Shown here: one piece after another, positions 45,491 to 57,762 of the stretch
Position numbering within the stretch: position 1 is the first letter of the stretch
Layout of the letters: every line of letters begins with the position of its first letter
Assembly (NCBI RefSeq): GCF_963678975.1
Contig: NC_089275.1
Coordinates: forward strand, 34,358,226-34,422,225
Reading direction: 5' to 3'
Length of the DNA: 64,000 bases
From: Dysidea avara
Taxonomy: Eukaryota > Porifera > Demospongiae > Dictyoceratida > Dysideidae
The notes under the pieces: generated by a model
What the model was told of the DNA's origin: nothing
What the model saw: the letters and a program-made list of their open reading frames with translations, nothing else
The model's database searches: none
Program-made: the position numbers and the translations under genes

Positions 45491-46033
45491 TATAACTTGG
45501 AATCTACCTTGCCTATATCTACCCTTTCCATGATACAACTATAGTGGAAATTACTCCTACAAGTTTGGAGCCTTTCCATTCTATTATGTATACAGGTTTC
45601 TTCATACAAAACATGATAAAGCCTTTGACAGACTTTGTTGAATGTTCAGTATTATACAGTTGTAGGTCTAGCTTATAAGGTTAATTCACAGCACACTATC
45701 CAACTAGTGTAGTAAAGTACTTGCTGTACAATGGCGGATCCAGGATGGGGTATTTGGGGCAAATGCCTCCCCTCACCTTGTGGTGGAGCCAGCCATACTT
45801 CTGATTAAAATAGCTAGCTAAACTTTATGTCAGTCCAAGATCAGTTTATAACCTCATAAAAATATGCACATTTTAATAGCATTTATTACAAATCCACTTG
45901 AAATTAAAGCGAACCAAAGCCAAAATAGCTCTGAAATTGTCACCCAGCACCTTCGTGCGTACTAAGCGCCACTAAAAATAATTATAGTGTTGCTGTTCTT
46001 TAAGACATTCAGAGCCTTTAAACAGCTCTTAAG

Positions 46034-47542
46034 TAGGGTCCGCAACGTGAAATTTCGACCTCCGAGAATCAACTACCAAACCACCCACAAATGCTAGGCT
46101 AGGTACCACTTAGAAAACGCCAGATTGGTGTTATTTTTCATTAACGTCTTGTCGTGCAAATCGGCGAATATGCTTACAAATTACGAGATTTTTTGCTATA
46201 TCTTCAAGTAAATGTCTTTTAAAGCTATAATATGCACTCTCAACCTTTCTTACTAACTTTACTCTAAACTAAAACCATCAGTGGCTGCATTGTCTGGAGC
46301 GATTTCCAGCCGCAGCATCGCGAAAATGAAATTTCGGACTCGAAAAAAGTTTCGATGCCACTGAAGCACACAGTAGCGATGCCAAAGTAACCCTCCCAGG
46401 TCAAACTGGTCTGGCATGGGTCCAACTACTACCACACCAAATATCATGGAATTCCAAAATTGTTTGCCATCTGGCTGAGCTCGACGGATGTCAAAAATTC
46501 GTCAAAAATGCCAATTTTATTCACTGACGGAAACCTTTGCTAGCCAGATGTGCTAGTTTACTTCTCAAAAGCTTACTAGACCCATAGCCAGTAGCTTTCA
46601 TTCATAGGGTTGGTCTGGCAGCTCTTCTAGCGACCTCAAAAACCAACAAATGTCGATATCCACGAATTTTGCCGATATCGACCAATTTACAATGCGTTAA
46701 AGAAATCTTGCACATCAAACGTGATGCTTTGCCTCTCTAAAGTCATGCTGCATCCTTGTTTAGTTATATTCGTCCATAGGGTGGCACTGGCGGCTCTCTT
46801 ATCGAGGCCAAAATCCATCAAAATGCTCATCTCACCATTTGTCATCAGTTTTAGGAAGTTTTACTAGTCAAACATGTTGGTTTACCTCTCTGCATCCTTG
46901 CTGGACCATTCAATCACCTTCGTCTGTGTAGGTACCTTTCTTCAGTCTCTTGAAAATGTAAGAGCACACCAATTTGGCGCAACCACCAATGCTTATTTTG
47001 TTTCATTGGTTCCACGCAAAAATGACAGGAAAACCAGCAGAAATGTAATAGAGCAAAAATGGAGTTAGTCTAGCTCTAAATATTGTACTCTACAGGTTTA
47101 TACAAATGATTACCGAAATGAAAATTCCGATTATCAAAAACCACAATCGAAATTTCCATTCATGTAGAGTTCCGAAGGGTGGATATTTTAAACTATACTA
47201 ATTCCAGTTGGGTTATGTAATATTTCTGCTGGATTTTCGTGGAATCAATGAAACAAAATAAGCAGTAAGTGGTGTTGATGGTTGCGCCCAATTGGCGTGC
47301 TCTGACATTTTCAAGAAACTGAAGAAAGGTGCCTACANNNNNNNNNNNNNNNNNNNNNNNNNNNNNNNNNNNNNNNNNNNNNNNNNNNNNNNNNNNNNNN
47401 NNNNNNNNNNNNNNNNNNNNNNNNNNNNNNNNNNNNNNNNNNNNNNNNNNNNNNNNNNNNNNNNNNNNNNNNNNNNNNNNNNNNNNNNNNNNNNNNNNNN
47501 NNNNNNNNNNNNNNNNNNNNNNNNNNNNNNNNNNNNNCCCTA
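46034..47542. mobile_element. Foldback element of the TAGGGTCC family, copy H2 (gapped)
   Basis: The left end TAGGGTCCGCAACGTG matches copy H1. After the gap only ccctA remains, directly followed by tcttaag, the same 7 bases that precede the left end (46027-46033 and 47543-47549). Inner arms mirror each other at about 46925-47060 and 47195-47337 (cttgaaaatgtaagagcac versus gtgctctgacattttcaag). So 200 Ns stand for most of the right arm. Confidence 0.8.
47338..47537. other. Assembly gap, 200 N
   Basis: Exactly 200 unknown bases. The round size suggests a placeholder, not a measured length. It falls in the right arm of a palindromic element. Confidence 0.98.
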
Positions 47543-48001
47543 TCTTAAGACTTCACAACCACCTGAAAAGATCAAAATGGCAATATCAACAGTGAGACAC
47601 TACTAAGAGGTGATTATTTGCTGCTTCAAAAATGCAGCAACTAACAAGAGAATCTGGCTCTCCCCAACCATTTACAACTTGGCCTGTTTGTGCCCCTCCC
47701 CTTGCCAACTCCTGGATCCGCCCCTGCTGTATACTTAACTTCATTACACTTTCTACCGAGCTTTAATACTACTCACTTTTTAAATTTATAAATCTCACCT
47801 GTATTGCATTCTGCACTTGATGATATTACCGTAAATGGGAGAGCACAAAACGGTGGAATTTCTTCATGGACAGACAGGAGAATTGCTGAATTATGCATGT
47901 AAAATAATAGTACTATTTGTAATAAAAAATAAACTAGTTAAATGCAACGCGAAAGTCTTGCACACACACACATGTACAAGTTAATACAAGACAATAATTG
48001 G

Positions 48002-51000
48002 TTACCAGTTGGAAAACTTTAGTTTATTATCTTTTGCTCTATGTCTGTTAATCTTCTCTGCTTGACAATCAATTTCCATTTTTATTCTTTCATTGTTTAT
48101 TTGTGGTACCCAAATGTTTTTCAAGTGTGATGTGCTTAACAGAATTTTGAAGACAGTCTGTTTTATCACTAGATCACTAAGAGGATTATCATGCAGCAAT
48201 AATTCACTAAGAGCTGAATTGTTTGCAAGTGAAAAGGATAACTGTTCTACTGCAGAATCGTCAAAATTATTTCGACAAACATTGAGAATCTTCAAAGTTG
48301 TATTTTCTTCTAGAGCGCCAAATATTTTATATGCACCCATATTGTGCAGCTTGGTTGATCCCAGGTCTAATACTTCAAGCAATGAGTTTTCATTTATAAC
48401 TTGGCAGATTTTATTGACAGCTTTCTGATTCACAGTGCCACTCTGTCTCAGTGTCAGCTCCTTTAGCAGTTTTGTGGATTTTAAGGATGCAACAATCGTT
48501 GCTAAATCACCTTCAAATTCATTCCATGACACATTCACCACCTCCAGTTTCTGTTTATCTTGTAAAGTGTGTGCTATTTCATTAGCTGCCGTGGATTTGA
48601 TGCCATTACTGCTAATATTAAAAACTTTTAGGTTAGGGTGCTGCTTTTGGAGAGCCTTGCACAGTTTAATACATCCTAAGCTTTCTAATTTGTTCAGTGA
48701 AACATTTAACACCTCCAGTGAGGTATTACTTTTGATAATTTCAGCAATATCACTTGATGCTTTCATCAGTATCTTATTGGAGCTCACGTTCAATACTTTT
48801 AAGGTGGTAATCTTTTGCAGTGCTCTTGCAATTATAATCATACCTTCAGACATCAGACTATTTTGTGAAAGGTTTAATTCTGAAAGATTTGTTTTGCTAA
48901 CAAGCATACAGGACAATCCAGGTGCTGCATCTAACTCAATACTATTGTTCTGCAAGTCAAGTACTTTAAGTGTTTTGTTCTCCTGAAGGGATTTGGAAAT
49001 TGCTATAGCTCCTCTTGATAAAATTTTATTTCCACACAGATTCAGTACTTCCAAACCAACTTTGTTTTCTAGGCTATCAGCTAAGGCTATTGTGGCTACG
49101 TCATTGATGTCATTACCTCTCATGATTAATGATTTTAGTCTTGCCATATCCTTGATGCCTTGAGCAATTTTTTGGACTCCAATAGGTCCCAACTTGTTTT
49201 GTGAAACATCAATTTCTTGCATTAATGGTGCTGTTCCTATAGCAGTTACAAGACTGTCCACAAATTTCTCTTCTTGTGGTAAACATTTTGGAATTTCCAA
49301 AACCATTAATGATGGAAGTAGTTTCAGAAATTTTGTGATCTCCATATAGGTAGAATGCCTTGCATGAATTTTGATATCTGAAATAGTCACTACTTCAGCA
49401 GAGCTAGTGACAGGTACAGTGTTGATTAGATCATCTGCTGCAACGTGAAACAGTCCAGGATCTACAATTGACAAATTTGATAAACATCTTAATGAAGACA
49501 AATTGGTAGCCAGCAATTTAACCATTAATTCAGATAAACCGATGTGGAATAAGTGTAAAGTGTCAAGGCTAGTATTCTTAACTAACAAGTTTAAGATTAT
49601 TTCCAGATGTTCAGCATCAACTGGACAATTACACATGCTAAATTTGTTCAAGTTTGTGTAATATCTCAACACTTCAGCAATGTGATCTCCTGGTTCATTT
49701 CTTACATATAGTTGGTGAGATGTGATCCCAACAATGTGCAAAGAAGTAGTAGTGGTGATTCGTTGTTCAATTTCTTCTGCTACATCAGCTGAAATGTTAT
49801 TACCATCCATCAATAGCAGTTTTAAACTGGTGTCACTAGACAAATGAGAGGTAAATGCTTTGGCTCCTTCATCACCAAATTGGTTGTCAGAAAGGTAAAG
49901 CTCTTCTGTTTCACATGATTGTACTAAGTTTGCTAAAGCATGTGCAGACAAAGCGGAAAGTTTATTTCCAGAGAAATTCATGACTTTGATATGAACTTTG
50001 GACTGTGTGGATGATGCTAATTCCTTCCACAGAATACCACAGCCGATATCTTGCATATTACAGTTAGAAAGATCTAGTCTTTCCCAATCTAATATGTATG
50101 ACCGAGTTAAAAAGAAACCAAGGATAACAACATGGTTTGGCAGCAGTGTTTCTCCACTAAGATCAACGTGTTTGTTCTGCATTGACTCACCCACACTTTT
50201 ACACATGGCTTCATCTTTGGTTTCTTTGAAACACTGAAAAAGGCGAAGACAATTTATTTTAACTTGTAATATTTTCTGTGCAATGTGGAACTCTTTAAAA
50301 AGTTTACTAGTAAAGGAAAACTGGTTACCAGACAGGAAATGTTTAAATGCAAAAGATCTACCTTGAGTAAGGCCCACATATATGATCCATGTGTTCAGGT
50401 ATCTTTCATCCCAGAATGTATCTCTGAGGAGATCCAACTGTTTGTCATCAGGTAAGGATTGTATGTAATATGCTGCGAGGTACTCTTGAACTGATGAATG
50501 AGCAAAATTGAAAGACAAGGTCTTCCCATTTGTAGTAAAGTATTGTGTAACTTGTAGCAAACCAAACCCATGGATAGTTCCAGAGTTTTGCATAATTTCT
50601 GGGCATGCTCTACTAACCTCTTCAAAACTAAACACAACAACATCCTTCCTTAATGCATCATATGAAAACCGTGCCAGTTTCTGTTTGATGGAACTTTTGA
50701 AAGAATTCCCTCTTTGCAGCTTCTTGTATTTTTCATCTTTCTCAATGTGAAGTGTGATAGTCAAGTTGACAAATTTTTCATACAACTCTGTACACGATTG
50801 AGGAAGATCATTTTCTGTAAACAAGTGGAGTAAAATGGTCATGTTCAGTGGAATATAGCACAGGCTGTCAACAGTAGGATGACTTTCCAAGTATTGCTTT
50901 AACCTTGCAATGTCAGCTGGATTCTTTTCCAATGCTCTCTGGATATAGTCCTGCCTGTCACTGCTGGTAAAACCTAGTATTTCCATTCGGCGATCAGCCT

Positions 51001-51771
51001 GTCCACACAAATATCCACAGGCAAAAGAACGAGATGTAATAACTACACCACATCTAGGCAAAATCTCACACCTAATTATGCGGGAGAGCAAATGATCACT
51101 TTGCAGTACCCTGGGAAATTCATCATATCCATCCAACAAAACTGTAAGAAATGCTCCTTTTGTTTCTTTAATGTACTGGTCAATTGAATTAAGTGTCTCC
51201 TCATTTTCAAAATCACAGCACAGTGCAACCAGATCTTTAACTTGCTTCAATGATTGAATACTTGGATCATGAGCGCGAAGAAGAAAAAGAAACCTTTTTT
51301 CAGTAAGAATCTGTCCTTGAGACCACTGGTAGGCGATTTCTTTGCACAAGTATGTCTTACCAATTCCAGGAGCTCCATCAATTAATATGACTCGTGGTGA
51401 AGGTGAATCTTCTGAATCAGTTGTAACCACAGGTCTAAATATATCTGCTATATTTTTAATGATGGTGTTGTGTGCTAAGTATTCTGCTGTCAATTCTGTT
51501 GAATGACATCTCATGTTTTGTCTCAGGGATAAAAGACGTGGTCTTTGAGGCATTTTTGGCATGGTATTGACATCTCCTTTGCTCCTGGATCTGGCCATTG
51601 CACTAACTTCCTTTTCGGATTTTCCTTTGTTCTTATGATGGACTAAAGCAATGCTAGTGAACAGTTTAGGCTTATCTGGCCATGGTGGCCATATTTCCTC
51701 ATCTGGTCCAGTAAATCGTGTTTCTTGATATTGTTCTTTTAGATATTTTTCAGTATTGGAAAGTTTCATAC
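48002..51771 (-). CDS. NACHT-LRR (NLR) receptor, copy 2, large exon intact
   Basis: The exon begins after the 3' splice site attatacag (AG at 51772-51773) in phase 1; the frame is also open about 43 codons upstream, but I read that as intron. From the ATG at 51769 it encodes about 1,255 residues ending at 48002. Domains: linker with IWPPWPDKP (about 27-36), NACHT ATPase with Walker A GAPGIGKT (132-139) and Walker B LLDGYDE (211-217), helical/winged-helix region to about 550, then ribonuclease-inhibitor-type LRRs from about 560 to near the C-terminus, separated into two blocks by a less regular stretch. No signal peptide or membrane segment is seen, so it is cytosolic. Known relatives oligomerise after ligand sensing. 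The exon carrying the N-terminal effector domain was not found; by analogy with copy 1 it may be a Death domain. It could alternatively start at the ATG at 51769 or 51598. Confidence 0.88.
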
Positions 51772-51984
51772 CTGTATAATGGAAAGTAACCTTTATTACC
51801 AAAGAAACTATACTTAATTTGACACTGACTGTAGTTTGTTCAATACTCGGCATAAAACAGTGGTATAGATCTACGACTTTAAAAGGAATTACAAGAAACA
51901 TGACCAGAACTTATGATTAACCAGGAGAAAATAGTAAACATTCTATAAAAGTCCAGAAACTCAGTGTAGCTATATCTAGTTATG

Positions 51985-52640
51985 TACCACTTTCACACCT
52001 CAGATCAAAGGAAAGCCAGTGCATATATATCACATATTGCACTGGTTCAGAAAGATTAATAAGATACATGCACTGTACCAGTGTGTATATTTTAAGCCCA
52101 CTGCTTTAACGAGATATACACACTGGTACAGTGCGTATATCTCATTAAGCCAGTGCTATTGCACACCTAATGGGAGTGCACACTATATCCAGAAATCATT
52201 AGATTTCTTTGATGTTATACTTTATCTCTCTTCTCATATACAGGGAAGCAAGCAAACTGTGATTGTGGGTTTGAATTTTGAACAAGCTGTGATTGTGGAA
52301 TTTAATTTTAATACATCAATAGTAGTTTTTTTTTTTTGCTTTTGTAAATGTAGTGACACTAGTCTCTTAACGTTGTTATATTAGCAAAAGTAAAATCAAA
52401 CAACTGTTTGATGTATTAAAATTTAATCCCACAACCACAGTTTGTTTGGCAAAATTCAATCCCACAATCACAGCCTACTTGATTCCCTATATAAGAGAAG
52501 GGCATAGCAACTAAACATTTTGCCAATTAGGCAAGTCTGCATGCTAAAGTAATTATACCACGGGCACTCGTGCTTTGCCTGTATATATGCACTCATGCCC
52601 GTGGTTTAATTATTATGCATATGCAAGAAAAATTACATTT
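51985..52640. mobile_element. Foldback element, copy Y
   Basis: Related to 9888-10945: it starts with gtaccactttcacacctcag and has a central inverted pair ctgtgattgtgggtttgaat / attcaatcccacaatcacag, then a short CACGGGCA hairpin at about 52557-52608. It lies about 210 bp upstream of the NLR copy 2 exon, as copy X lies in the copy 1 intron, so this sequence may have been duplicated with the gene. Confidence 0.65.
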
Positions 52641-53429
52641 GAGAAAAAGACATGAAACATGACAGGTTATCTATATACCTGTAGCTATACTACTGCACAG
52701 TAAATTCCTACTTCAGTAATATACAGCCTGTCAATACAGCCATAATTGAAATGTCAATTGCAGGTATATGTCCTTGTTTCATTTCTTTTTAAAATCATGA
52801 TAATTATAATCATACTCAAATGTAAAATTTCTAATTTTCCTTGTATCCATTTGTTTATGATTGGTGAACCAGCACACACACATTCCTGGAAAGAATGGTG
52901 CAACTAAACATGCTCCTCCACTATCAACTACTCAAAAGGGAAGTGACTGTTCCACTTTGTTTTCAGCTACCTTACAGAGGGTCTCATGATTTCTATGCAT
53001 TGTACAAAAATTCTCCCCCTTGAAATTTGCAGCTTGATTAAAATGAGCAATGTTTGAGTTTTATAAATGTATAAAACTGCTGAAAAGGTGAAAATTTCCC
53101 TCCTTGAAATTTGGATGGCACAAAAAATCTCCTCAGAAAAATCTCGCTATATGATATTGCTCTACAGCATTACAAACTAATAACAGTACAAGAAATGTTT
53201 CCACTCACTACAGCAACTTATTGTTGTGATACCAGTACACTAGAAGCCATTATTGCACTACCCATTAATCAACATCTATGCAGTAGTAGAGAAGAAATGG
53301 GACACAAAGGAGGAGAAAGGTAAGTCCAAGATACATGTATTGTAGGGAAAATGCACATCTCAGGCCTAACTGATGCCGAACAGTGGAGAATCAAGTCCAT
53401 AGCATTTACTATTATGCGGTTTGGCATAC
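52641..53429. repeat. Diverged AGTAGGGACCA-family or related repeat
   Basis: Blocks resemble the 11260-11780 copy: gattggtgaaccagcacaca, aaaagggaagtga, and gggacacaaaggagg followed by ggtaagtcca and later gaacagtgga. The coding stretch seen in the better copies is broken here. No other gene is seen. Confidence 0.4.
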
Positions 53430-53860
53430 ATACCTCCACACTGCCTTTATGAAATGAGCTGTAGAATTGCCCTTCAGTAGTCCACATAACAAATTTACGT
53501 AAGCACAACCGCTTTAAGCATTCCCACTTCAAAATTTCTTCATCTTTTTGCACACTTACAAAACCTGCTATAAATGTAAACCCACTGTTCGATTGTCTTG
53601 AAATATGGCACACATAATGTGGTTTAATGTAAGGCAAATCATGACATTACATTTAATTGGAGTTTGATTAAAGGTTGTCATTAACGAAAAATAACACCAA
53701 TAATTATGTTGTCACGCCTACAGGGTAAACCGCTTTATATATAGCAATAAGCTGAAAATCAGTGTATGTAGGTGGTTAACTATTGAACCTCAAACTTTTT
53801 GTAGTCAGAAGAAATCAAGCTAAAGACCATGAAGGTACAGCACAAAAACCAGTGCCTAAA
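53430..53860. repeat. Dispersed repeat R1, copy 2
   Basis: Matches 15755-16200 in order (ctgcctttatgaaa, cacacttacaaaacctgct, gttgtcacgcctacagggta, ttaactattgaacctcaaac). The minus-strand open frame at 53269-53637 is made of this repeat. Confidence 0.55.
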
Positions 53861-54529
53861 GTAACTTTTATTTATCACTGCACACTTTCTCAAGTATTAT
53901 AATTGACTCCTATGCGTGTATCACTAGCAAAAGAAGCACTGCATGGGGTGCACATTTAGGGGCATATTATTTTAATACCAGGGCCTAACTAAACAATACT
54001 ATATAATATTATGTAGAAGTAAAGCAGCTAGCTAGCCTAGCTACCTTACAGTCCAAACACTCAGAAGCAAGTAAACATGTAAGGGAGTCTGCAGGCATGT
54101 TATGCATGGCTATAACCCAGGAAATTAGCTGAAATTTGCTTCTCTGAAATTGAATGTGAGAATGATTTCAGAATTATATTACTGTTTGATTGTTGCCTTA
54201 GGGTGACAGCTCTATTAGGGTATCTTGATGTGTGTGGCTATAGAATATTGTAATACAGTTGTTATTGGTCAGTGACAACTTTAGGAGTATTTTTAATAAG
54301 GAGAGCTAAGTCTCTTATTATGCTTTTTGATATGGGCTATAGCTCCCTTGTCCTCTTTTCTATCACCTCTGATATGCCTGTATTCATGATTCAAAACTCA
54401 AAGCATATAATCATAGCTATGTTCTATATTAGTGCATGGGCATGAATAGAGCTCACTTTATTCATAGCTCTCAGTTGTGACCGTTTAATTAAGAACAAAT
54501 AAAATATTCTATGCAGAGTGTATTATAAG
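53861..54529. other. No gene recognised
   Basis: AT-rich sequence with one weak CTCTATTAGGG motif at about 54205. Nothing else was recognised. Confidence 0.5.
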
Positions 54530-54675
54530 CAGTGGCAAAGCCACACTAGGCTTTAGTAATCACGGCCAAAGCCTGTGGTAATTTGGGCTCAATGTGTTAG
54601 TTTATTTAAAGTGCTAGAATGATAGTTGAAAGCCATGGTAGCCCTGATAATCATGAAAGGCTGGCTATGCCTCTG
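54530..54675. mobile_element. Small hAT-like MITE, 8-bp duplication
   Basis: 146 bp with ends CAGTGGCAAAGCCA and complementary TGGCTATGCCTCTG, flanked by an exact 8-bp duplication attataag (54522-54529, 54676-54683). No gene. Confidence 0.8.
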
Positions 54676-54683
54676 ATTATAAG

Positions 54684-55669
54684 GCATGCATAGGTGATCA
54701 TATTAATAATTGATCACATGTAGTGCCAGTCACAAATTTCAAACGTCAATAATGAATAAATATCAGCATCACTACTATGGTTTAATTTATACATACTTAG
54801 GTTACAGCCATGTATTAGCATGCAACTTGCCCATGTGTTCATGTTTATGAGGATCTCCAGCTGCATGCTTATAGGTGTATCAAGAATATAGTAAGCATAA
54901 TTATGTAATTTTCTTATAGTGATTGCTGTAATTTAACACTACACAAAAGATTTATCACTGCACACTTTAGGTTTAACATTGCAAATTTTGTGCAGTATTA
55001 AGGCCTTATTTTAGGTCTTGACAAAAACCAACAGTATGTAGCAATTACATGATCAAGATTTGCTATTAAAAATGATTACTTGCTGGCAGTGGCGTAGCCA
55101 GACTTTTGAAAATGGGCAGGCACACTTACCCATACATTTAACCCTAGCAACAAAATCTGACTCCATCCTCATTTAGTGGATTCTTTATATTTAAAACAAA
55201 AAATGTGCATAAAAGTATCTAGCAAGCTAACTATACAGTATGGTGCTGTTCCTGCACTAGTCTAATGCTACTGCATGAATGATATGGAAGCTAAAAACAA
55301 CATGTAAAAAAGTAAAAAAACCGACTTATTGCACCTCTTTGTTTTGTTCTCTTAGATCATCTGTGTTTGTACACAACTTTTTATACTCCAGCCTGACTCC
55401 TGAGATCATAATATGCTTTGATTCAACCACCAATTTCCATCTCCAACTGACTTGCCTGACACCCAAAGATGATTTTACTTTCATCCATCGCTTTAGGCTA
55501 GCTACTCTGCCAACAAAAAAATTTATGCTGTTACTTACAATTCAGTATTCTGTGGAAAGGTAAAATGATTATCCCTTGTGTTCCTCATCCCATCTAAAAC
55601 ATTATGCTGTGTGTTAAATAGAAAGCATTGAGACTACCAGGATCACATGATGTACTTGTTGAGCGATTT
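54684..55669. other. No gene recognised; one lone transposon end
   Basis: At about 55089 cagtggcgtagccagac looks like a left end of the CAGGGGCGTAGCC family; no matching right end was found nearby. The forward open frame at 55279-55563 has no domain I can name. Confidence 0.45.
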
Positions 55670-55978
55670 AGCTGCCCATGTAGAGAGTTCAGTTACATTA
55701 CAAGTCACCCTGTAGAGAATTCAACTAAGTTATTAATCATTCTGTAGTAAATTACAAGTCACCCTGTTAGAGAGTTCAAAGTTACATGTTGCCCTGTAGA
55801 ACATTCAGCCATCACCTTGTAGCTAGATATTTTGGGTACAGGGTGTACATTACTGGTCACTCTGTGGATAATTTAGCTAAGTTACGAGTCATCCTGTAGA
55901 AAATTCATCTACATTACAAGTTACCATGTAGAGAGTTCAGCTAATTTACAAGCAATCCTGTAGAAACTTCAGCCACAT
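55670..55978. repeat. Satellite with a unit of about 31 bp, array 2a
   Basis: Tandem units with tgtagagagttcagttacat and acaagtcaccctgtag, the same family as 16516-17190 but more diverged. It is cut by the element that starts at 55979 and resumes after it. Confidence 0.75.
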
Positions 55979-57288
55979 CAGGACCGGAGGAAGCAATTAT
56001 GAAGTGGTCAGACCAAGGGGTAGGCACTATGAAATGCTGAGCACTTACGCTTCCCCTAGAAAATTGCTCTGAGATACTATTTTCAGCTGTAAATTCGCTA
56101 TCAAATTATGTCTAACACTTGTTTCAAACTCACTGCATGTAGCTACGAGTGTACATCATAGGTTCACATTATCTTACATTATACAAGTATTATTGTTCCC
56201 TTTTGTTATAGTTATTATATGCGTGCAGCACGAGTCTAACATTTGAAACTGATAGCTACATAACTGATTTTAATGTGATGAAGGTACAACTCAGTCAATA
56301 GCTACAGCTAGGCACTAAGCTATATGCTTAATCTTACCCTATCATGCTATGCTGTAGTGCTCAAATATTCATCCAAATATGTACGCTTCCATACAAAACT
56401 ATTTGTGACTGGATTTGACAAAACAAGGCTTCGACGCACAAAGCTTTGTTAGGAGATATGGCGATTTTAAGGAATCATTGTGTAATAACTTCCCAGTGCC
56501 TACAGCTGTGCAAACAAGATTTGCACCAATTGTTCATCTGTTCACTAGCTATCACTGAGTGGGTGTGTACAGTTCTGATACCCAAAATTTGCCCTGTTTT
56601 GAGCAGCTTTTTTCGAGCAGGTTATAATATCACAGATGGTAGTAATAAGGGTGGGAGGGTGGGGGTGGACGGTGGTCTTAATATACGGGTATAAAATGGA
56701 GTAAGAAGACGATTGGAATCCAGAGGCCAAGTTTGGGCTCTCCATGGCCCTCCATGGCCCTCAAATTACTCCAAATTGACTGAGAACACTATTGGCGAGC
56801 TCTCTGTGAAGTCCCAGCTCACTACACACCATTATCACAAAGCCATGGTCATTTAATGGTGCCAATCTCACACTCGTGGCTTTGACAGGGTCGGAAGAAA
56901 GCTGCTACAGAAACCAGACTTGCCAGTGCTGAAGGAAGTACGGTGTGAAATATGATAGTGTATTAGACCAGCAATCCATTTCTGGTAAAATCGTAAGTTT
57001 GATTTTGTGTGTGTGGAAGCCTTGTTATATGAAATCCGGTCACATTTATATTTCTTATTTGCTGGCTTCATAAAGCATTTGACTAATAAATCGGGGAATA
57101 CCTGAGTGCTCTATTAAGGTGACTGTTCTATTAGAGTGTTTGGATCTTTAAATGACTAATTATCACGGGGAAGGATTTAACAATATGATGTAAGTATTCT
57201 TCCAGCATTATATCACAATGCTTGCATGATGATGTAGACATTAAGTCAGGCTATGGCCTGACTGGCCAGACCGTTTCCTCCGGCTCTG
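55979..57288. mobile_element. TIR element, CAGGACCGGAGGAA ends, in satellite
   Basis: The left end CAGGACCGGAGGAAGC and right end complement CAGAGCCGGAGGAAAC are inverted. The 6-bp flanks ccacat (55973-55978) and tcacat (57289-57294) differ at the first base, so the duplication is 5-6 bp. Satellite lies on both sides. Inside is a smaller inverted pair, tgtgactggatttgac near 56404 and gaaatccggtcaca near 57040, probably a nested MITE. No gene. Confidence 0.65.
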
Positions 57289-57344
57289 TCACATAAGTCA
57301 CCCTGCAGAGATTTAAGTTGAGGTACAAGCCATCCTATACAAAG
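57289..57344. repeat. Satellite, array 2b
   Basis: A short run of the same satellite (aagtcaccctgcagag) between two inserted elements. Confidence 0.65.
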
Positions 57345-57762
57345 CAGGGGTGGATCCAGGGGGGGCCTTTGGGGGCTGAAGCCCCCCCCCCCCCCCCCTT
57401 CATATTTAGGCCTTACTTGATCAATATGCTGAGTATTATAATGAAATTTTGTCTTAGCATAATTATATGATCACTAATAATACAAATACTCATAAAACCA
57501 CCTTATAAACGTCTTTCCAAGGTATTATCAGTGGATTTATGCTAAAATTTATGCAACAAGGACCCGAATCAGCATTGGAGGTTTACAAGATCGAAATACT
57601 CTAATAGAGCAGTCAGCTAACTACTCTAATAGAACATTCACTGGAAACATGTAGTTGGTTCTGTTATGGAATTTTTCCAAATCTGCCTGCACCTATACAT
57701 GCAATGAAATGAATTGGTCTGTTTAAAGGGCTTCATTCATCTACTTGTGTAGTTAATACCAC

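Larger units (their letters stand above)
45729..47726. mobile_element. CAGGGGCGGATCC-family element, copy C
   Basis: The left end caATGGCGGATCCAGGATGGGG and right end tcctggatccgcccctg are inverted, with exact duplication ctgta (45724-45728, 47727-47731). It is interrupted by a TAGGGTCC foldback element that contains the assembly gap. Confidence 0.75.

Noticed and set aside
48435..48986. Plus-strand open frames of 110-180 codons across the LRR region (also 4042-4554)
   Set aside because: They are antisense shadows of the repetitive LRR coding sequence and occur in both copies for that reason.
51770..51901. The first 43-44 codons of the longest NLR frame as a true N-terminus
   Set aside because: They lie upstream of a good 3' splice site at 51772-51773 that is conserved in copy 1, and the residues (hydrophobic, no domain) have no counterpart in copy 1; I read them as intron.
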